From DASRAA01 sp963814165 (GTDB taxonomy: Bacteria > Acidobacteriota > Terriglobia > Terriglobales > Acidobacteriaceae), in contig CAWFBW010000011.1 in the NCBI GenBank assembly GCA_963814165.1, positions 400,484-464,483 on the forward strand: 64,000 nt of DNA. Reading direction: 5' to 3'. Of the stretch, positions 47,711-58,755 are shown in pieces. Numbering within the stretch: position 1 is the first letter of the stretch; each line of letters starts with the position of its first letter. Under the pieces are notes generated by a model. That model had not been told where the DNA came from, did no database searches, and saw only the letters and a list, made by a program, of their open reading frames with translations. Position numbers and translations under genes: made by a program.

Positions 47711-49081
47711 TTGGCCCAGGAGATGACTGGTTCACATATGAAGGCGCTCACACAGCAGGCGCCACAGGCGTCACCGAATGCGGGCAACCGACGACCCGTG
47801 CCATTGTTTCCATCGGGGCACCTGACGGTTTTCATTCTGATCACCGCGCTTTTCTTTCTTTGGGGAATCCCGAACAACCTAAATGACGTACTGATCCGGC
47901 AGTTCATGAAATCGTTCGCCATCTCGCGTTTCCAAGCCGGATTGGTTCAGTCCGCGTTCTACCTTGGCTACTTCCTGCTCGCCATGCCGGCCGCACTTCT
48001 TATGCGAAAGCTTGGATACAAAGCTGGATTTGTGATCGGATTGTTGCTCTTTGCTTTCGGAACGCTGCTGTTCTGGCCGGCCGCTATCGTCGGCCGGTAT
48101 GGATTTTTCTTGTTTGCCTTGTTCGTGATTGCCAGCGGGCTGTCGTTTCTTGAAACGGCCGCGAACCCTTTCATTGCTCAGCTGGGTGATCCGGCAAGTT
48201 CTGAACGCCGCCTGAACTTCTCTCAAGCTTTTAATCCGCTGGGCTCGATTACCGGAGTGCTGGTGGGCACCGTGTTCATCTTTTCCGGAGTCGAACTAAG
48301 TCCCCAGCAGATAGAAGCCATGAAGGCCCAGCATTTGTACGATGCGTATCTTCGCTCCGAGACGATGCGAGTGATTAAGCCTTACCTGGCTCTGAGCGCA
48401 CTCGCCATGTCCTGGGCCCTGCTGATTTTCCGGGCCAAGTTCCCGAGAATCCAAAGCGAGCATGAGAGCGGCGGCGATCGCGGTCACTTTCGCGAACTCT
48501 TTGCCTACCCACACTTCCTCATGGCAGTTCTCGCGCAATTCATGTATGTCGGTGCACAAGTTGGGACGTGGAGCTATTTCATTCAATACGTCCAGGAGTT
48601 CACCCACCAACCCGAAAAAGTTGCGGGATATTTTCTCACTGGCACTCTTGCTGCATTCGGCATTGGACGGTTTATCTCCGCATGGCTTATGCGCTTCGTG
48701 GCCCCCACTAAACTGCTTGGCTCTTACGCAATGGTGAATGTTGCGTTGGTTGGTTTTGCAATGTTGCGGCCGAGCTGGGCGGGCCTATGGGCATTGTTCG
48801 CTACGAGTTTCTTCATGTCGCTCATGTTCCCGACGATCTTCGCTCTCGGTCTGAAAGGACTGGGACCAAACACCAAAATCGGCGGATCGTTGATCGTGAT
48901 GGCCATCGTCGGAGGGGCAATTCTCACTCCGCTCATGGGACTGATCGCCGAGGCCCGTCACACCATCGCTCCGGCTTATATTGTCCCGCTTGCGGCATAT
49001 GTCGTCATCGCAGGGTACGCATTCCTTGGGGCACAGGCACGAGGTGTGGCAGACACCGCTGGCCATCAATTTCCTAGCTGA
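47711..49081 (+). CDS. fucP: L-fucose:H+ symporter FucP (MFS permease)
   Basis: This intact 456-residue protein has about 12 hydrophobic segments. The N-terminal helix shows FILITALFFLWGIPNNLNDV, the FucP-type motif with the Asn and Asp pair for sugar and proton coupling. The next parts are QAGLVQSAFYLGYFLLAMPA and ALLMRKLGYKAG, then FLETAANPFIAQLGDP. The second half includes MYVGAQVGTWSYFIQYV and LMFPTIFALGLKGLG. It imports L-fucose or a related sugar. The start is a TTG at 47711 with AAAGGA upstream; ATG at 47723 or 47738 are alternatives. It follows the RbsD/FucU-like gene by 3 bp and is followed by GH29 after 11 bp. Confidence 0.87.
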   Translation: MAQEMTGSHMKALTQQAPQASPNAGNRRPVPLFPSGHLTVFILITALFFLWGIPNNLNDVLIRQFMKSFAISRFQAGLVQSAFYLGYFLLAMPAALLMRKLGYKAGFVIGLLLFAFGTLLFWPAAIVGRYGFFLFALFVIASGLSFLETAANPFIAQLGDPASSERRLNFSQAFNPLGSITGVLVGTVFIFSGVELSPQQIEAMKAQHLYDAYLRSETMRVIKPYLALSALAMSWALLIFRAKFPRIQSEHESGGDRGHFRELFAYPHFLMAVLAQFMYVGAQVGTWSYFIQYVQEFTHQPEKVAGYFLTGTLAAFGIGRFISAWLMRFVAPTKLLGSYAMVNVALVGFAMLRPSWAGLWALFATSFFMSLMFPTIFALGLKGLGPNTKIGGSLIVMAIVGGAILTPLMGLIAEARHTIAPAYIVPLAAYVVIAGYAFLGAQARGVADTAGHQFPS

Positions 49082-49092
49082 AAAAGGACGTT

Positions 49093-50745
49093 ATGCTCTC
49101 TCAACCATGGCTTTCGTCGCAGTTGCTTCGCATACTTGGCGCTATCGTGTTGGCCCTTTCCGCGATTTCCATCCTGCACGCCCAGAGCGCCACCGCTCCC
49201 ACCGATTCCCAGGATCCAGCCAGCATTGATCAGATTTGGCAGCGAGCCAGCAGCAAATATGACGCCGCTCGCGCCGCCCTCCTGAAGGAGGTCGATAGCG
49301 CTGACCACCAGGGCCCGTTTCGGCCTGACTGGGAATCCCTTCAGAAGTATGAGGTTCCCGAATGGTACAGGGACGCAAAATTCGGGATTTTCATTCATTG
49401 GGGCGTCTATTCCGTCCCAGCTTTCGGCAATGAATGGTATCCACGAATGATGTATCAGAAGGGCTCTGCCGAATACAAGCACCAGATCGCTACGTACGGC
49501 CCCCAGGACAAGTTCGGCTATAAGGATTTCATTCCGATGTTCAAAGCCGAACACTTCGATGCTGCCGCTTGGGCACAGCTATTCAAAAAAGCGGGAGCAA
49601 AATATGTGGTGCCCGTGGCGGAGCATCATGACGGTTTCGCGATGTACGACAGCGGCCTGAGCGACTGGACTGTGGTGAAGATGGGCCCCCAACGCGACAC
49701 CACCGGAGAATTGGCGAAGGCAGTGCGAGCGGAAGGGTTGCATTTTGGCGTGTCATCGCATCGGGCAGAGCACGATTTCTTCTTGGGTCCCGGCCGCACC
49801 ATCGCTTCTGATGTGAACGACCCGCAATACGCCTCGCTCTACGGCCCAGCCCAAACCTGGCTGAACAACCAATGGGGCACTCCCGTCAACAACGATTTCA
49901 CATACGTCTCCTCGGCCTGGGCCAACGATTGGCTGGCGCGGTCCGCGGAACTGGTGGCGAAGTATCATCCGGATATCGTGTACTTCGATTGGTGGATTGG
50001 GCAGCCGTCTTTCCGCCCGAACCTCACGCGCTTTGCTGCGTTCTATTACAACAGCTCTCTCAAGTACGGTAATCATGTCGGAGTGATCAACTACAAGGAC
50101 TACGCCATACAAGAGCATGCTGGTGTACTCGACTTGGAACGTGGCCAACTTGGCGACATTCGGCCTCTCGTTTGGCAGACAGATACTTCCGTCAGCAATA
50201 AATCCTGGGGCTATATTGAAAACGACGTCTTCAAGTCACCAGAATTCATCGTTCATCAACTGATCGATATCGTGAGCAAGAATGGCAACTTGTTGCTGAA
50301 TGTAGGCCCGCGCTCTGACGGCACTATCCCCGATGAAGTACAGACGGTTCTTCTCGATGTGGGCGCCTGGCTCAGCATGAATGGTGAAGCAATCTACGGA
50401 ACCCGTCCCTGGAGGGCGTACGGAGAGGGCCCCACGAAAGTCGTCGCGGGCTTGTTCCACGACACTGACACCGAAAACTACAAGCCCGAAGATTTTCGTT
50501 TTACGACGAAGGGCGATGTTCTTTACGCGATCGGACTTTCCTGGCCGACGAACGGAGAAGCAGTGATTCACTCGCTCACGCCGGCAGCCGGAAGTAAGGC
50601 CGTGCAGGGTGTCGCTTTGTTGGGAAGCGATGCAAAGCTACGATTTGAGCAGCGTCCTGATGGTTTGCACGTCCAGCTGCCGGGCCAACCCCCAGCCAAG
50701 TACGCGTATGTGCTCCGCGTGACGTTCGGCGGTGGATCGCACTAG
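49093..50745 (+). CDS. GH29 alpha-L-fucosidase
   Basis: This intact 550-residue exported enzyme begins with a signal peptide (LLRILGAIVLALSAISILHA). It carries the GH29 signatures WYRDAKFGIFIHWGVYSVPA, VVPVAEHHDGFAMYDS, and DIVYFDWWIGQPSF with the nucleophile Asp. NLLLNVGPRSDGTIP and a C-terminal beta domain follow. GH29 enzymes release alpha-L-fucose by retention; fucosylated xyloglucan, pectin or glycoprotein glycans are possible targets. The gene sits 11 bp after fucP and upstream of GH51, so the fucose it frees would be taken up by the neighbouring permease. Confidence 0.93.
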   Translation: MLSQPWLSSQLLRILGAIVLALSAISILHAQSATAPTDSQDPASIDQIWQRASSKYDAARAALLKEVDSADHQGPFRPDWESLQKYEVPEWYRDAKFGIFIHWGVYSVPAFGNEWYPRMMYQKGSAEYKHQIATYGPQDKFGYKDFIPMFKAEHFDAAAWAQLFKKAGAKYVVPVAEHHDGFAMYDSGLSDWTVVKMGPQRDTTGELAKAVRAEGLHFGVSSHRAEHDFFLGPGRTIASDVNDPQYASLYGPAQTWLNNQWGTPVNNDFTYVSSAWANDWLARSAELVAKYHPDIVYFDWWIGQPSFRPNLTRFAAFYYNSSLKYGNHVGVINYKDYAIQEHAGVLDLERGQLGDIRPLVWQTDTSVSNKSWGYIENDVFKSPEFIVHQLIDIVSKNGNLLLNVGPRSDGTIPDEVQTVLLDVGAWLSMNGEAIYGTRPWRAYGEGPTKVVAGLFHDTDTENYKPEDFRFTTKGDVLYAIGLSWPTNGEAVIHSLTPAAGSKAVQGVALLGSDAKLRFEQRPDGLHVQLPGQPPAKYAYVLRVTFGGGSH

Positions 50746-50815
50746 GACATCAGCCGATTTGATTCACAAAGGCAGTTCACTTTATCGACGTTCTCGAGTG
50801 ATCGGAGGAGTGCCA

Positions 50816-52415
50816 ATGACGCAACATGTAGCGCGCTTCAAGCGTTCGCTTCTTGTCGGACTGGCTTTGATCGGTCTGGGCCTGATTCCGTCTGCGACCG
50901 CCGCAGAAAGAGTCGAAGTCTCGATTGACGCGTCCAAGGCTGGCGCAAAAATTGACCGCAACATTTTCGGCCAGTTCGCCGAACATCTCGGGCATGGCAT
51001 TGATGGCGGTATATGGGTCGGCCGCGATTCCACCATTCCGAACACACGTGGCATTCGCAATGACGTCGTTACCGCGCTGAAGGCGCTAAAAGTGCCGAAC
51101 GTTCGCTGGCCTGGTGGCTGCTTTGCAGACGAATACCACTGGCGCAAAGGCATCGGACCTCAGCGCGCCGTGAGCCTCAATCCAAACTGGGGTGGTGTAA
51201 TCGAACCCAACACCTTCGGAACCGACGAATTCATGGACTTTCTCAGCCAGATTGGTTCCGATGCGTACATCTCCGTCAATGTCGGCTCGGGCACTCCGCA
51301 GGAGGCGGCGGAATGGCTGGAATATATGACCACGGCGCAGCCAACGACACTGGAAAAGGAGCGCGCCGCCAACGGCCATCCTGCTCCTTACAAAATCGCC
51401 TTCCTTGGCATCGGCAACGAAAGCTGGGACTGCGGCGGCAACATGACGCCCGACTACTATGTGAGCCAGATGAAGATCTACAGCCGCTTTGTCCGCAACT
51501 TTAATCCTGCCCAGCAGGATAAGGACCAGATGCAGAAGATCGCCGTCGGTCCCGGTGGCGGTGAACCCCGCTGGACCGAATGGACGGAAACCGTCATGAA
51601 GGCCTACCAGAAACACACGTGGAGTTGGGACATCAACGGTCTTTCCATGCATTCCTACACGGTTGGTCACTGGCCCCCTTCGTATGCGTCGTCTGGCTTT
51701 GGAGAGACCGAATACAGTCAGATCCTCAAGTTCACCTTGGAGATGGACGACTTGATCAGCAAGCACTCGGCCATCATGGACAAGTACGACCCGCAGAAGA
51801 AGGTTGCGCTGGTCGTCGATGAATGGGGCGCCTGGTATGCACCCTTACCCGGCAGCAACCCAGGCTTCCTCGTCCAGCAAAACAGCCTGCGCGACGCGGT
51901 TCTCGCCGCGCTCAACCTGAACATCTTTGCCCGCCACGCCGACCGGGTCCGAGGGGCCAATATCGCTCAAATGATCAATGTGCTGCAGGCCATGATCATG
52001 ACCGACAAGGAGAAGATGGTACTGACCCCCACCTATTATGTCTTCAAGATGTACGTGCCGTTCCAAGATTCAACGTTCGTGCCCGTGACATTCAATTCGG
52101 GCACCTACACCCACGGCGACGTCAGCTTGCCGCGGGTGGATGCCATCGCGGCTAAAGGCAAAGATGGCAAGCTGTGGGTCGAGATCACAAATATTGACCC
52201 CAATGAGACCGTCGATGTCGAGTTGAACCTGGTTGGTACGCAGTGCAAAGGCCGCATCCGGGGAGACCCTGACTGCCCCTAAGGTGGACAGCATCAATAC
52301 GTTTGACGCGCCCAACACAGTCGTGCCGAAGCCTATTTCAGCGAAGGCTCAAGGCGGCAAGCTGACCTTGAAACTCGAACCCAAGTCGGTGAGTGTTATC
52401 TCAATCGAGCAATGA
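50816..52415 (+). CDS. GH51 alpha-L-arabinofuranosidase, frameshift near C-terminus
   Basis: The start is the ATG at 50816 with GGAGGAG upstream; a signal peptide follows (LLVGLALIGLGLIPSATAA). The barrel begins DRNIFGQFAEHLGHGIDGGI and has VRWPGGCFADEYHWRKGIG. The acid/base Glu is in FLGIGNESWDCGGN and the nucleophile Glu in VALVVDEWGAWYAP. The C-terminal beta domain shifts frame near 52240, where one extra base is likely; it ends APKVDSINTFDAPNTVVPKP and KLEPKSVSVISIEQ at 52415. GH51 enzymes free arabinose from arabinoxylan, arabinan or xyloglucan. It closes the fucose/arabinose operon, 70 bp after GH29. Confidence 0.9.
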
Positions 52416-52726
52416 CCGAGAATCATCTTGATTTATTGGCGCAATGGCTTCCATGGGTCCTCGATCTCGCCAAAACCAACCTCTAGTGTGTCTCAGAAAA
52501 TCGGGAGCCGCTCGGGAAAAGATGTAGAATTTCAGGTCATAACTTCCGGGGAGAGGATTTCCCAAGCCTTCGAGGCATCCTGGCAGGTCCTCCCGTCATT
52601 CTTTTCGGCGAGATGATTGGTTTTCGCTTGTGCCATGTTAACGCCGCGTCGGATTCGGTGGCTGTAACTGGAGCCGTATCGCGCATACGCACCGCGGAGG
52701 TTTAGTTGAAATCATTGGAGCCGGCC

Positions 52727-53702
52727 ATGTCTCGCTTCGCGATTATGGTTCTGCCTGCGCTGTTGTCTGTATCTCTCTGGTCGCAACAAGGGTCAGGCAG
52801 CATGTGCAACCTAACTATTCACGTGCGAATGGCAGATGATCGCCAGGATGCCGCTAATGTTCAGGTGCAACTTCTGAACACTGCGGGACCATTCGTTGGT
52901 TCCGCAACAACTCACGCCGATGGGACTGCTGAGTTCCAGGTATCGAGTGGAGTGACTTACCGGGTACGAGTTTCCGGCCGGGGTGTCGAGACCGCCGAAT
53001 CGGAGTTCTTTATCATGGGCGGCCAGTACAATCAAACCGAGAACCTCAATGTGAAACACGCTGCAGTGGCGACGCAAGACAATAAATCTGCGCCCATCTC
53101 TGTGGCGGAGATGCAAGTACCCGCGAAAGCCAGGGAGCAGATGCAGAAGGCCATCGAGGCATTCGACAAAGGAGATACCAGCGAAGGCCACACAGAGGCT
53201 CGAGAAAGCGATTGAGATCTACCCGCAATATGCAAGAGCCTACGAGAATCTGGGTGTGATCGCGGCGAAATCGGGCGATCGGGCTAAGGCGAGAAGCCTC
53301 TATACGAAGGCCATCGAAGTAGACGAAAGATTCGTCCCGGCGTATGTGCAATTGGCACGCTTGGAGATTCAGGAGAAGAACTACACGCAAGCGGAATCGC
53401 TGCTCCATAAGGTGATGTTGCTTTATCCTGAGATGCCCGACCTTATCGCATTACTTGCCGGCGCCGAATACGGAAACAAGGAATACGCCAGTGCGCTCGC
53501 CGATGCGCAGCGAGTTCATACCCTGCCGCATCACGAAAAGGTTGCAGACGTACACTTGCTGGCTGCAGAAATTCTTGAGATGAAGAATCGTAATCAGGAG
53601 GCTGTGGCAGAGTATCGGTTGTACTTAACAGAAGCGCCCAACAGTCCCCAGGCCAAGGCGGTGCAACAGGCCATAACCGACCTGGAAGCGTCGAAGCAAT
53701 GA
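52727..53702 (+). CDS. TPR protein with carboxypeptidase-regulatory-like domain, frameshifted
   Basis: The ATG at 52727 (MSRFAIMVLPALLSVSLWSQ) starts a signal peptide; a TTG at 52706 with GGAGG upstream is also possible. Residues about 28-110 form a beta-sandwich like the carboxypeptidase regulatory domain (DAANVQVQLLNTAG, TTHADGTAEFQV, YRVRVSGRGVE). After a frameshift near 53183 (one extra base) the frame continues EKAIEIYPQYARAYENLG with TPR repeats up to 53702. The protein is exported and probably binds partners in the periplasm. Together with the convergent TPR gene 11 bp away, it lies between the GH operon and the TonB receptor. Function is unknown. Confidence 0.75.
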
Positions 53703-53713
53703 TTGAAGTGACT

Positions 53714-54853
53714 CTACGGTTGCAGCGCAGGAGGAGCGCTGGACATTTTGGGCGTGAGCCTGGTATCGAGTTCCTGGCGTAGCTGTTGCACGCGTTTAAA
53801 TTCTTTCTCCGCCTCGTTCGACTCACCCAAAGCCTGGTAGGCGCGCGCGAGCCGATAATGCGCATCCGGCTGCCCCGGATCGAGTTCAATCGCCTTGCGA
53901 AAATCAGCTATCGCATCCTTGTGCTTGTTCTCTTCCGAGAGCATTATTCCGCGGTCGATATAAGCCAGACGAATATCGCTTCGCAGTTGAATAGCCTTAT
54001 TGAGATCGGAAGCGGCCCCTTCGCGATTGCCGAGTTTCATCTCCGTATCACCGAGGTAAGCCCATGCCTGCGCGTTGTCCCCATCGTTCGCCAATTCGGC
54101 CTGGAATTCGGCTTTCGCTTTCTCGTAGTCCTGCGATTTCCAGTAGAGAAAACCCAATCCAAAGTGAACGTTTGGCTCGTGCGGAGAAACCTGCGCCGCT
54201 TGCTGGAACTCGGCGATGGCTTCCGGCGTCTTTCCCAGGCCATCCAGAGCTTCTCCAATCAGCACGTGGGCGGCCGCCGAGTTTGGCTGCGTCATCAGAA
54301 TTTGGCGAAAGCCATCCAGCGCACATTGGTACTGGCCGGCCCACAGACAGCTTTGGGCCACGATCTGCTGCAACTCGACATTGGCGGGATCTACTTGCAC
54401 CGCCACCTTCAGAGATTCGATTGCCTTTGCATATTGCTTGTCACCGTAGTAACTCAGTCCAAGAAGCGTATGTGCCTGGAAGTTGCCGGCGTCCCTCGCC
54501 GCTACGGCCTTCAACGGCGCAATTGCGGCGTGAAAATGACCTTGCTTGAACTCGGCCAGTCCCAGGTTCATTTCAATGCCGGGCAGCCTCGGATCCAGCG
54601 AAAGCGCTTTCTTGTAGGCCGCGACGGCTTCGGGATATTTCTGCTGTTTCGCCAGCACCACACCAAGACTTGCGTATGCACCTGCGTCCCGCGGATGTGC
54701 GGCAATAAATGAGCGCCAGGCTTGTGCAGCCTGTGGCAAATCGCCTTTCTGCTCAAGCGCAACGGCGGCCGCCGGCGTGTTCGATTGTGCCCAGGAAGTC
54801 GCAAGCAGCGCGAGGAAGATTACGGTGAGCTTTGACAACCAGTGGGTAGACAT
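53714..54853 (-). CDS. Exported TPR-repeat protein
   Basis: This intact 379-residue protein starts with a signal peptide (LTVIFLALLATSWAQ). It consists of about nine TPR units, for example GAYASLGVVLAKQQKYPEAV and AAYKKALSLDP, AHTLLGLSYYGDKQYAKAIE and AHYRLARAYQALGESNEAEK. No other domain is seen. TPR proteins hold complexes together; in Acidobacteriota they often sit near Oar-like TonB receptors and VWFA or FG-GAP proteins. It is on the same strand as the receptor gene but downstream of that gene's terminator, so it likely has its own promoter. Confidence 0.88.
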   Translation of the reverse strand: MSTHWLSKLTVIFLALLATSWAQSNTPAAAVALEQKGDLPQAAQAWRSFIAAHPRDAGAYASLGVVLAKQQKYPEAVAAYKKALSLDPRLPGIEMNLGLAEFKQGHFHAAIAPLKAVAARDAGNFQAHTLLGLSYYGDKQYAKAIESLKVAVQVDPANVELQQIVAQSCLWAGQYQCALDGFRQILMTQPNSAAAHVLIGEALDGLGKTPEAIAEFQQAAQVSPHEPNVHFGLGFLYWKSQDYEKAKAEFQAELANDGDNAQAWAYLGDTEMKLGNREGAASDLNKAIQLRSDIRLAYIDRGIMLSEENKHKDAIADFRKAIELDPGQPDAHYRLARAYQALGESNEAEKEFKRVQQLRQELDTRLTPKMSSAPPALQP

Positions 54854-54900
54854 GCAGCAAGCACTACGCTGAATCTTATGCTAGCAAAGGCTGAGCGCAA

Positions 54901-54944
54901 CAACAAAAACCCCGTTTGCATACTGGTGGGAGATGCAAACGGGG
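54901..54944 (-). terminator. Rho-independent terminator of the TonB receptor gene
   Basis: On the minus strand CCCCGTTTGCAT pairs perfectly over 12 bp with ATGCAAACGGGG around an 11-base loop and is followed by TTTTTGTTG. It lies 24 bases after the stop codon of the receptor gene (54969). Confidence 0.9.
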
Positions 54945-54968
54945 CCCTAGACCGCGTTAACGGGGCGG

Positions 54969-57900
54969 CTAGAAGACTAGCTTCGCTCCAAGTTGGATGG
55001 TTCTCGGATCGTAAGCAGCAGTGATTACGCCGAAGTTAGATCCGCCCAGCTGCGTACCGATTCCACCGGTCTGAACCGAACCTTTGAATTGGGTGTGGTT
55101 CCAGATGTTGAAAAAGTCGGCGCGGAACTGGAATTGGCTCCCGCGCTTCTCATTGATCACGAAGGACTTGAACAGCGACATATTCCAATTGTCACGACCG
55201 GGGCCACGTATGGCGTTGTTGCCCAGATTGCCCCAAGTGCCCGCCGCGGGCGCCGCGAAGGAACTGGTGCTGAACCACTGGCTGACCGTGTGCGGGTAGG
55301 TAATCGGTCCGATTACGTCAGGACGGTTGGTACAGTTAGGAACAACGTTGCAAACGCTTTCACTCCATTAACCGTACCGCTCGTTGTGATGTTCATCGGC
55401 GCTCCCGACATGGCCTGAACGATACCCGAAATCTGCCAGCCGCCGACAACCGTCTTCATAAAACGATTGGTCGAGTTGCGCAGCCACGGTATGTTGTACA
55501 CAAAGTTGACAAAGAAGATGTTGGTACGGTCGAAGAGCGAAGGCCCAAAATCGTACCTCCATCCGACGTAAGGATTCGACACGTTAGCTAAGTCGTTGCC
55601 GCTGCCGGTGCCATGGACCGAATCAATGGCCTTCGACCAGGTATAGCCTGCGTTCAACTGCAGGTCGTTAGTCAAATTCCCGCTAAAGCTCGTCTGCAGC
55701 GAATTGTAGCTGCCGTTGGCGTTGTTCTTGAGACATTCTGAGCGAGTGATATCCCTCATAAGGAACGGCCAGGTTGTACTGGCCCGAACTATTGCTGGCG
55801 ATCAAGCTGGGCAGCTGGCTGTACGGGGCAAGCTCGAACTCCTGATAGTTATTCTGATGCCGGTTCAGCGCTGCCGACATAGCTGAGGTTGAATACCGTT
55901 CTGTTCGTAACCGCCCGCTGGATGCCGAAGCTGTACTGGTACACGTACGGTGGCTTGTAGTTGTTGTCAGCCAGACCGGTGATGTTACCGACCGTAATGG
56001 GAACATTGGCGTCGTCACGGGTACTCCCGTGGCGAGATTCGTGTTGGGATTGGACAGTGACACATTGTTCTGAGTGACAGAAGCGCTGAACGGCTGGTTG
56101 GGGCCGGCATTGTACATGTCGTTGCCCTGAACGCGTTCATACATTATTCCGAATCCACCGCGCAGCACGGTTTTTCCATCGCCGAAAATGTCATATGCGA
56201 AGCCAAGACGCGGACCGAAAATAGCCCAGTGGTTGGCAACCAGACCACTGGGAACTCCGTTCTGGCCGGCAATGCCGAGGCCGTTCAAGTAGAACTGGTA
56301 GCCCTGCAGGGCTGGGAGCGGGCTGGTGCCAAGACCCGGACTCGTCGGGCTGATGGTGGACCCCGGACGAGGTAGACCGGCTGGGCGGGCCGGGTCGTAC
56401 AGGTTCGCATAGAAGTTCGACACTTGATTTTGTGGGTTGACGGTGTGCGGAATTCCATCCCACCGTAGCCCGAGGTTCAGCGTCAGCCTACGGGTGGTGC
56501 GCCAAGTGTCCTGGATATAGAGAGCGTACGAATTGGCGTTCCAGTTTTGGCTGTCTTGCAGCGCGTTTTCGCCGTAGCTAGTTGGAAAGACCAAGCAGGT
56601 AGTCAGCAAAGTCGTTGCCCGTGTACTGACCGTTGAAGGTGGAACGCGCCCTGCGTAGGCGCGAAAAGGTCCTGATACTTCCGGTACGTCTGGAAGCTGC
56701 CACCCATCCTCAACTGGTGGGCGCCTTTGCTCCATGAAACCGCATCCAGGATTTGATACGCGTTGTACCCGTTGTTCCAGGGAACCCAGTTCGAGGTGTA
56801 GTTCGTGCCGCGTACCGCCGAGAGTTGGATCGAGGGGATGCGATTCAGGTCGTTCGGGCCGTTGAAGATTCGGTTAAAGGTGAAGTCTCGACGGCGCCTT
56901 ATAAATCCCCACCGGTGTGATGTTGATGCGGTTGCCGCTGTAATTGAAAGTGAGTTCGTTCAGCAGCGTGGGGCTGATTGTTCTTGTCCACGTGGCAACC
57001 GCGCTGTACGACGGGTTGCCAAAGGTGTTACCTATCGTGGGAACGTTGTCACCACTCCACATCGTGGTTCCGAACCCCTGAGCGATCTGTTCCGCGACAA
57101 AGTGCCCAAAGATCGTGTTCTTGCTGTTGAATTCGTGGTCGATTCGCACGATCTCTTCCCGCACGTCGGTCGGCGTGCTGGGAGAACCCTGGAACTGCGT
57201 GCCATTGGTCGGCGCAGGGAAAATGCCGGCACCGAGAAGCGACTGTGCGTTTGCATTCAACATGCATGACGGTATGATGTTACCGGGGAACGGCTGGCCC
57301 TGTACGATTCCCGCAGGTGCGACCCCGCCGGGGCAGTTGGCGAACAGAACCGACGGCGCCACGTTGGGCTGAGTCGTCTGGCTAGCGGCACATAATGGCT
57401 GTGCTGCTACCACTAAAGTCTCCGCCATAGTCGCTCGGCAGCGGCACTTGCTGATTATAGTTGCCGCCTTGGCGCAGCTTGCGCCATTCCATGTTGTAGA
57501 AGAAGAATGTCGGATGCGACTTGCCCCACGGCACCGGCCCTCCCACATTAAAGCCAAACGTGTTGAAATTCAGCTTGGCCACCGGGTTGGGAGCGGGGTT
57601 GAAGTAGTTACGAGCATCAAACGCGTCGTTACGGTTGTACTCCCAGGCAGACGCATGATAGGTCCTGGTTCCCGACTTGATAACGGTGCTCAAGGTAGCT
57701 GCGGAGGACAGGCCGTAGTCGGCACTGTAATTGGAAGTTAACGCGCGAAATTCGGAGATCGCTTCGAGCGAAGGCATTACGGCGAACGTTCCAGAACCGC
57801 CGCGGTCCAAGGCCTCACCGCCATCGAGCAAGTAAATGTTGTGCCCCATTCGCTGGCCGTTGAAGCTGACGTTGGCGTTTCCGCCGACCGGCGTTGGAGT

Positions 57901-58483
57901 CTGGAAGTCGCCCTGGAGGCTGGACGCACCCGTAGTTTGATTGATAAGCGTATAGATGCTGCGACCGTTTGTGGCGAGTCCCTCGACTTGTTTTCCGGTG
58001 ATGACCTGGCTAACTTCGCCGGACTCGGTTTGGACGCCAACGGCGGTCCCTTCTACGGTGACTTGATCCGAAGCCGAACCGACTTCCAGCCTGAAGTCGT
58101 AGCGGTCCCGGGCGCCTACGTCAAGTACGATGTTATTTTGCTCAACACGTTTAAACCCGGCGACATCGACCAACATGTTGTAATGGCCGACGGGAAGATC
58201 AGACGCGATGTAATACCGTCGTTGTTGGTTACGTATTGATGAACGGTAGCAGTCTCGACGCTTGTAATCGTGATCTTGGCATTAGGAACGAGGGCGCCGG
58301 AGGGATCAAATACCGTGCCGACAATCGTTCCTTGTCTGACTGAGCAAATGCCTGGGGAACGGCGAATCCCAGGAAAAGCAGCAGCAAGGAAAGCTGAAGC
58401 GCCCAGCGACGTTGTCCTGCGAAAAGGCTGCACGCAGCGGGTGTGTACGATTTTTTACTCGGCGTTCTACCAAATCGATTCAT
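54969..58483 (-). CDS. Oar-like TonB-dependent receptor with regulatory domain, multiple frameshifts
   Basis: The gene starts at 58483 (MNRFGRTPSKKSYTPAACSL) with a signal peptide (LSLLLLFLGFAVPQAFAQ). A carboxypeptidase-regulatory-like domain follows (GTIVGTVFDPSGALVPNAKI; VGHYNMLVDVAGFKRVEQNN). Then comes the plug (GRSIYTLINQTTGASSLQGD; VSFNGQRMGHNIYLLDGGEA) and a large barrel ending IQLGAKLVF. Total length is about 1170 residues, as usual for the acidobacterial Oar-like family. The frame changes at least seven times (near 58340, 58215, 57390, 56890, 56620, 55990 and 55300), while each segment keeps the expected order. The receptor likely imports or binds oligosaccharides. Two operator palindromes lie about 240-270 bp upstream, and a terminator follows. 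Confidence 0.85.
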
Positions 58484-58720
58484 ATGCCCCCCACCAGAAA
58501 CAGATTGTGTTACGTCAAGACCAAGCGCGCTTCCCTACTGCAACCAGGACGGGCGCGATGAAGCAACCCCGAACTGTGAGATTCGATCAAACGTTACCCC
58601 GACGTATCGACTGTCCCGATCGCTAGAAAACCCATTGTGCTGACAGCCTCGCGACTAAGTGATCGGCTGTGCCCACCGTATGCAATGGTCGTATGCCAAG
58701 TCTTTCCAGCGAATCAAACT

Positions 58721-58734
58721 CGTTAACGTTAACG
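58721..58734. promoter_or_regulatory. LacI-type operator, copy 1 (perfect palindrome)
   Basis: CGTTAACGTTAACG is identical to its reverse complement, as expected for a dimeric LacI-family repressor site. An identical copy starts 21 bp further on, i.e. on the same face of the helix, two turns away. Confidence 0.75.
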
Positions 58735-58741
58735 AAAGCTG

Positions 58742-58755
58742 CGTTAACGTTAACG
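58742..58755. promoter_or_regulatory. LacI-type operator, copy 2 (perfect palindrome)
   Basis: This is a second exact copy of CGTTAACGTTAACG. Both lie between the divergent TonB receptor (start 58483) and FG-GAP protein (start 58860/58878) genes and could control either. Confidence 0.75.

Noticed and set aside
53786..54712. Open frame of 308 codons on the plus strand
   Set aside because: It is antisense to the intact exported TPR protein; the periodic codon pattern of the TPR gene keeps the opposite strand open.
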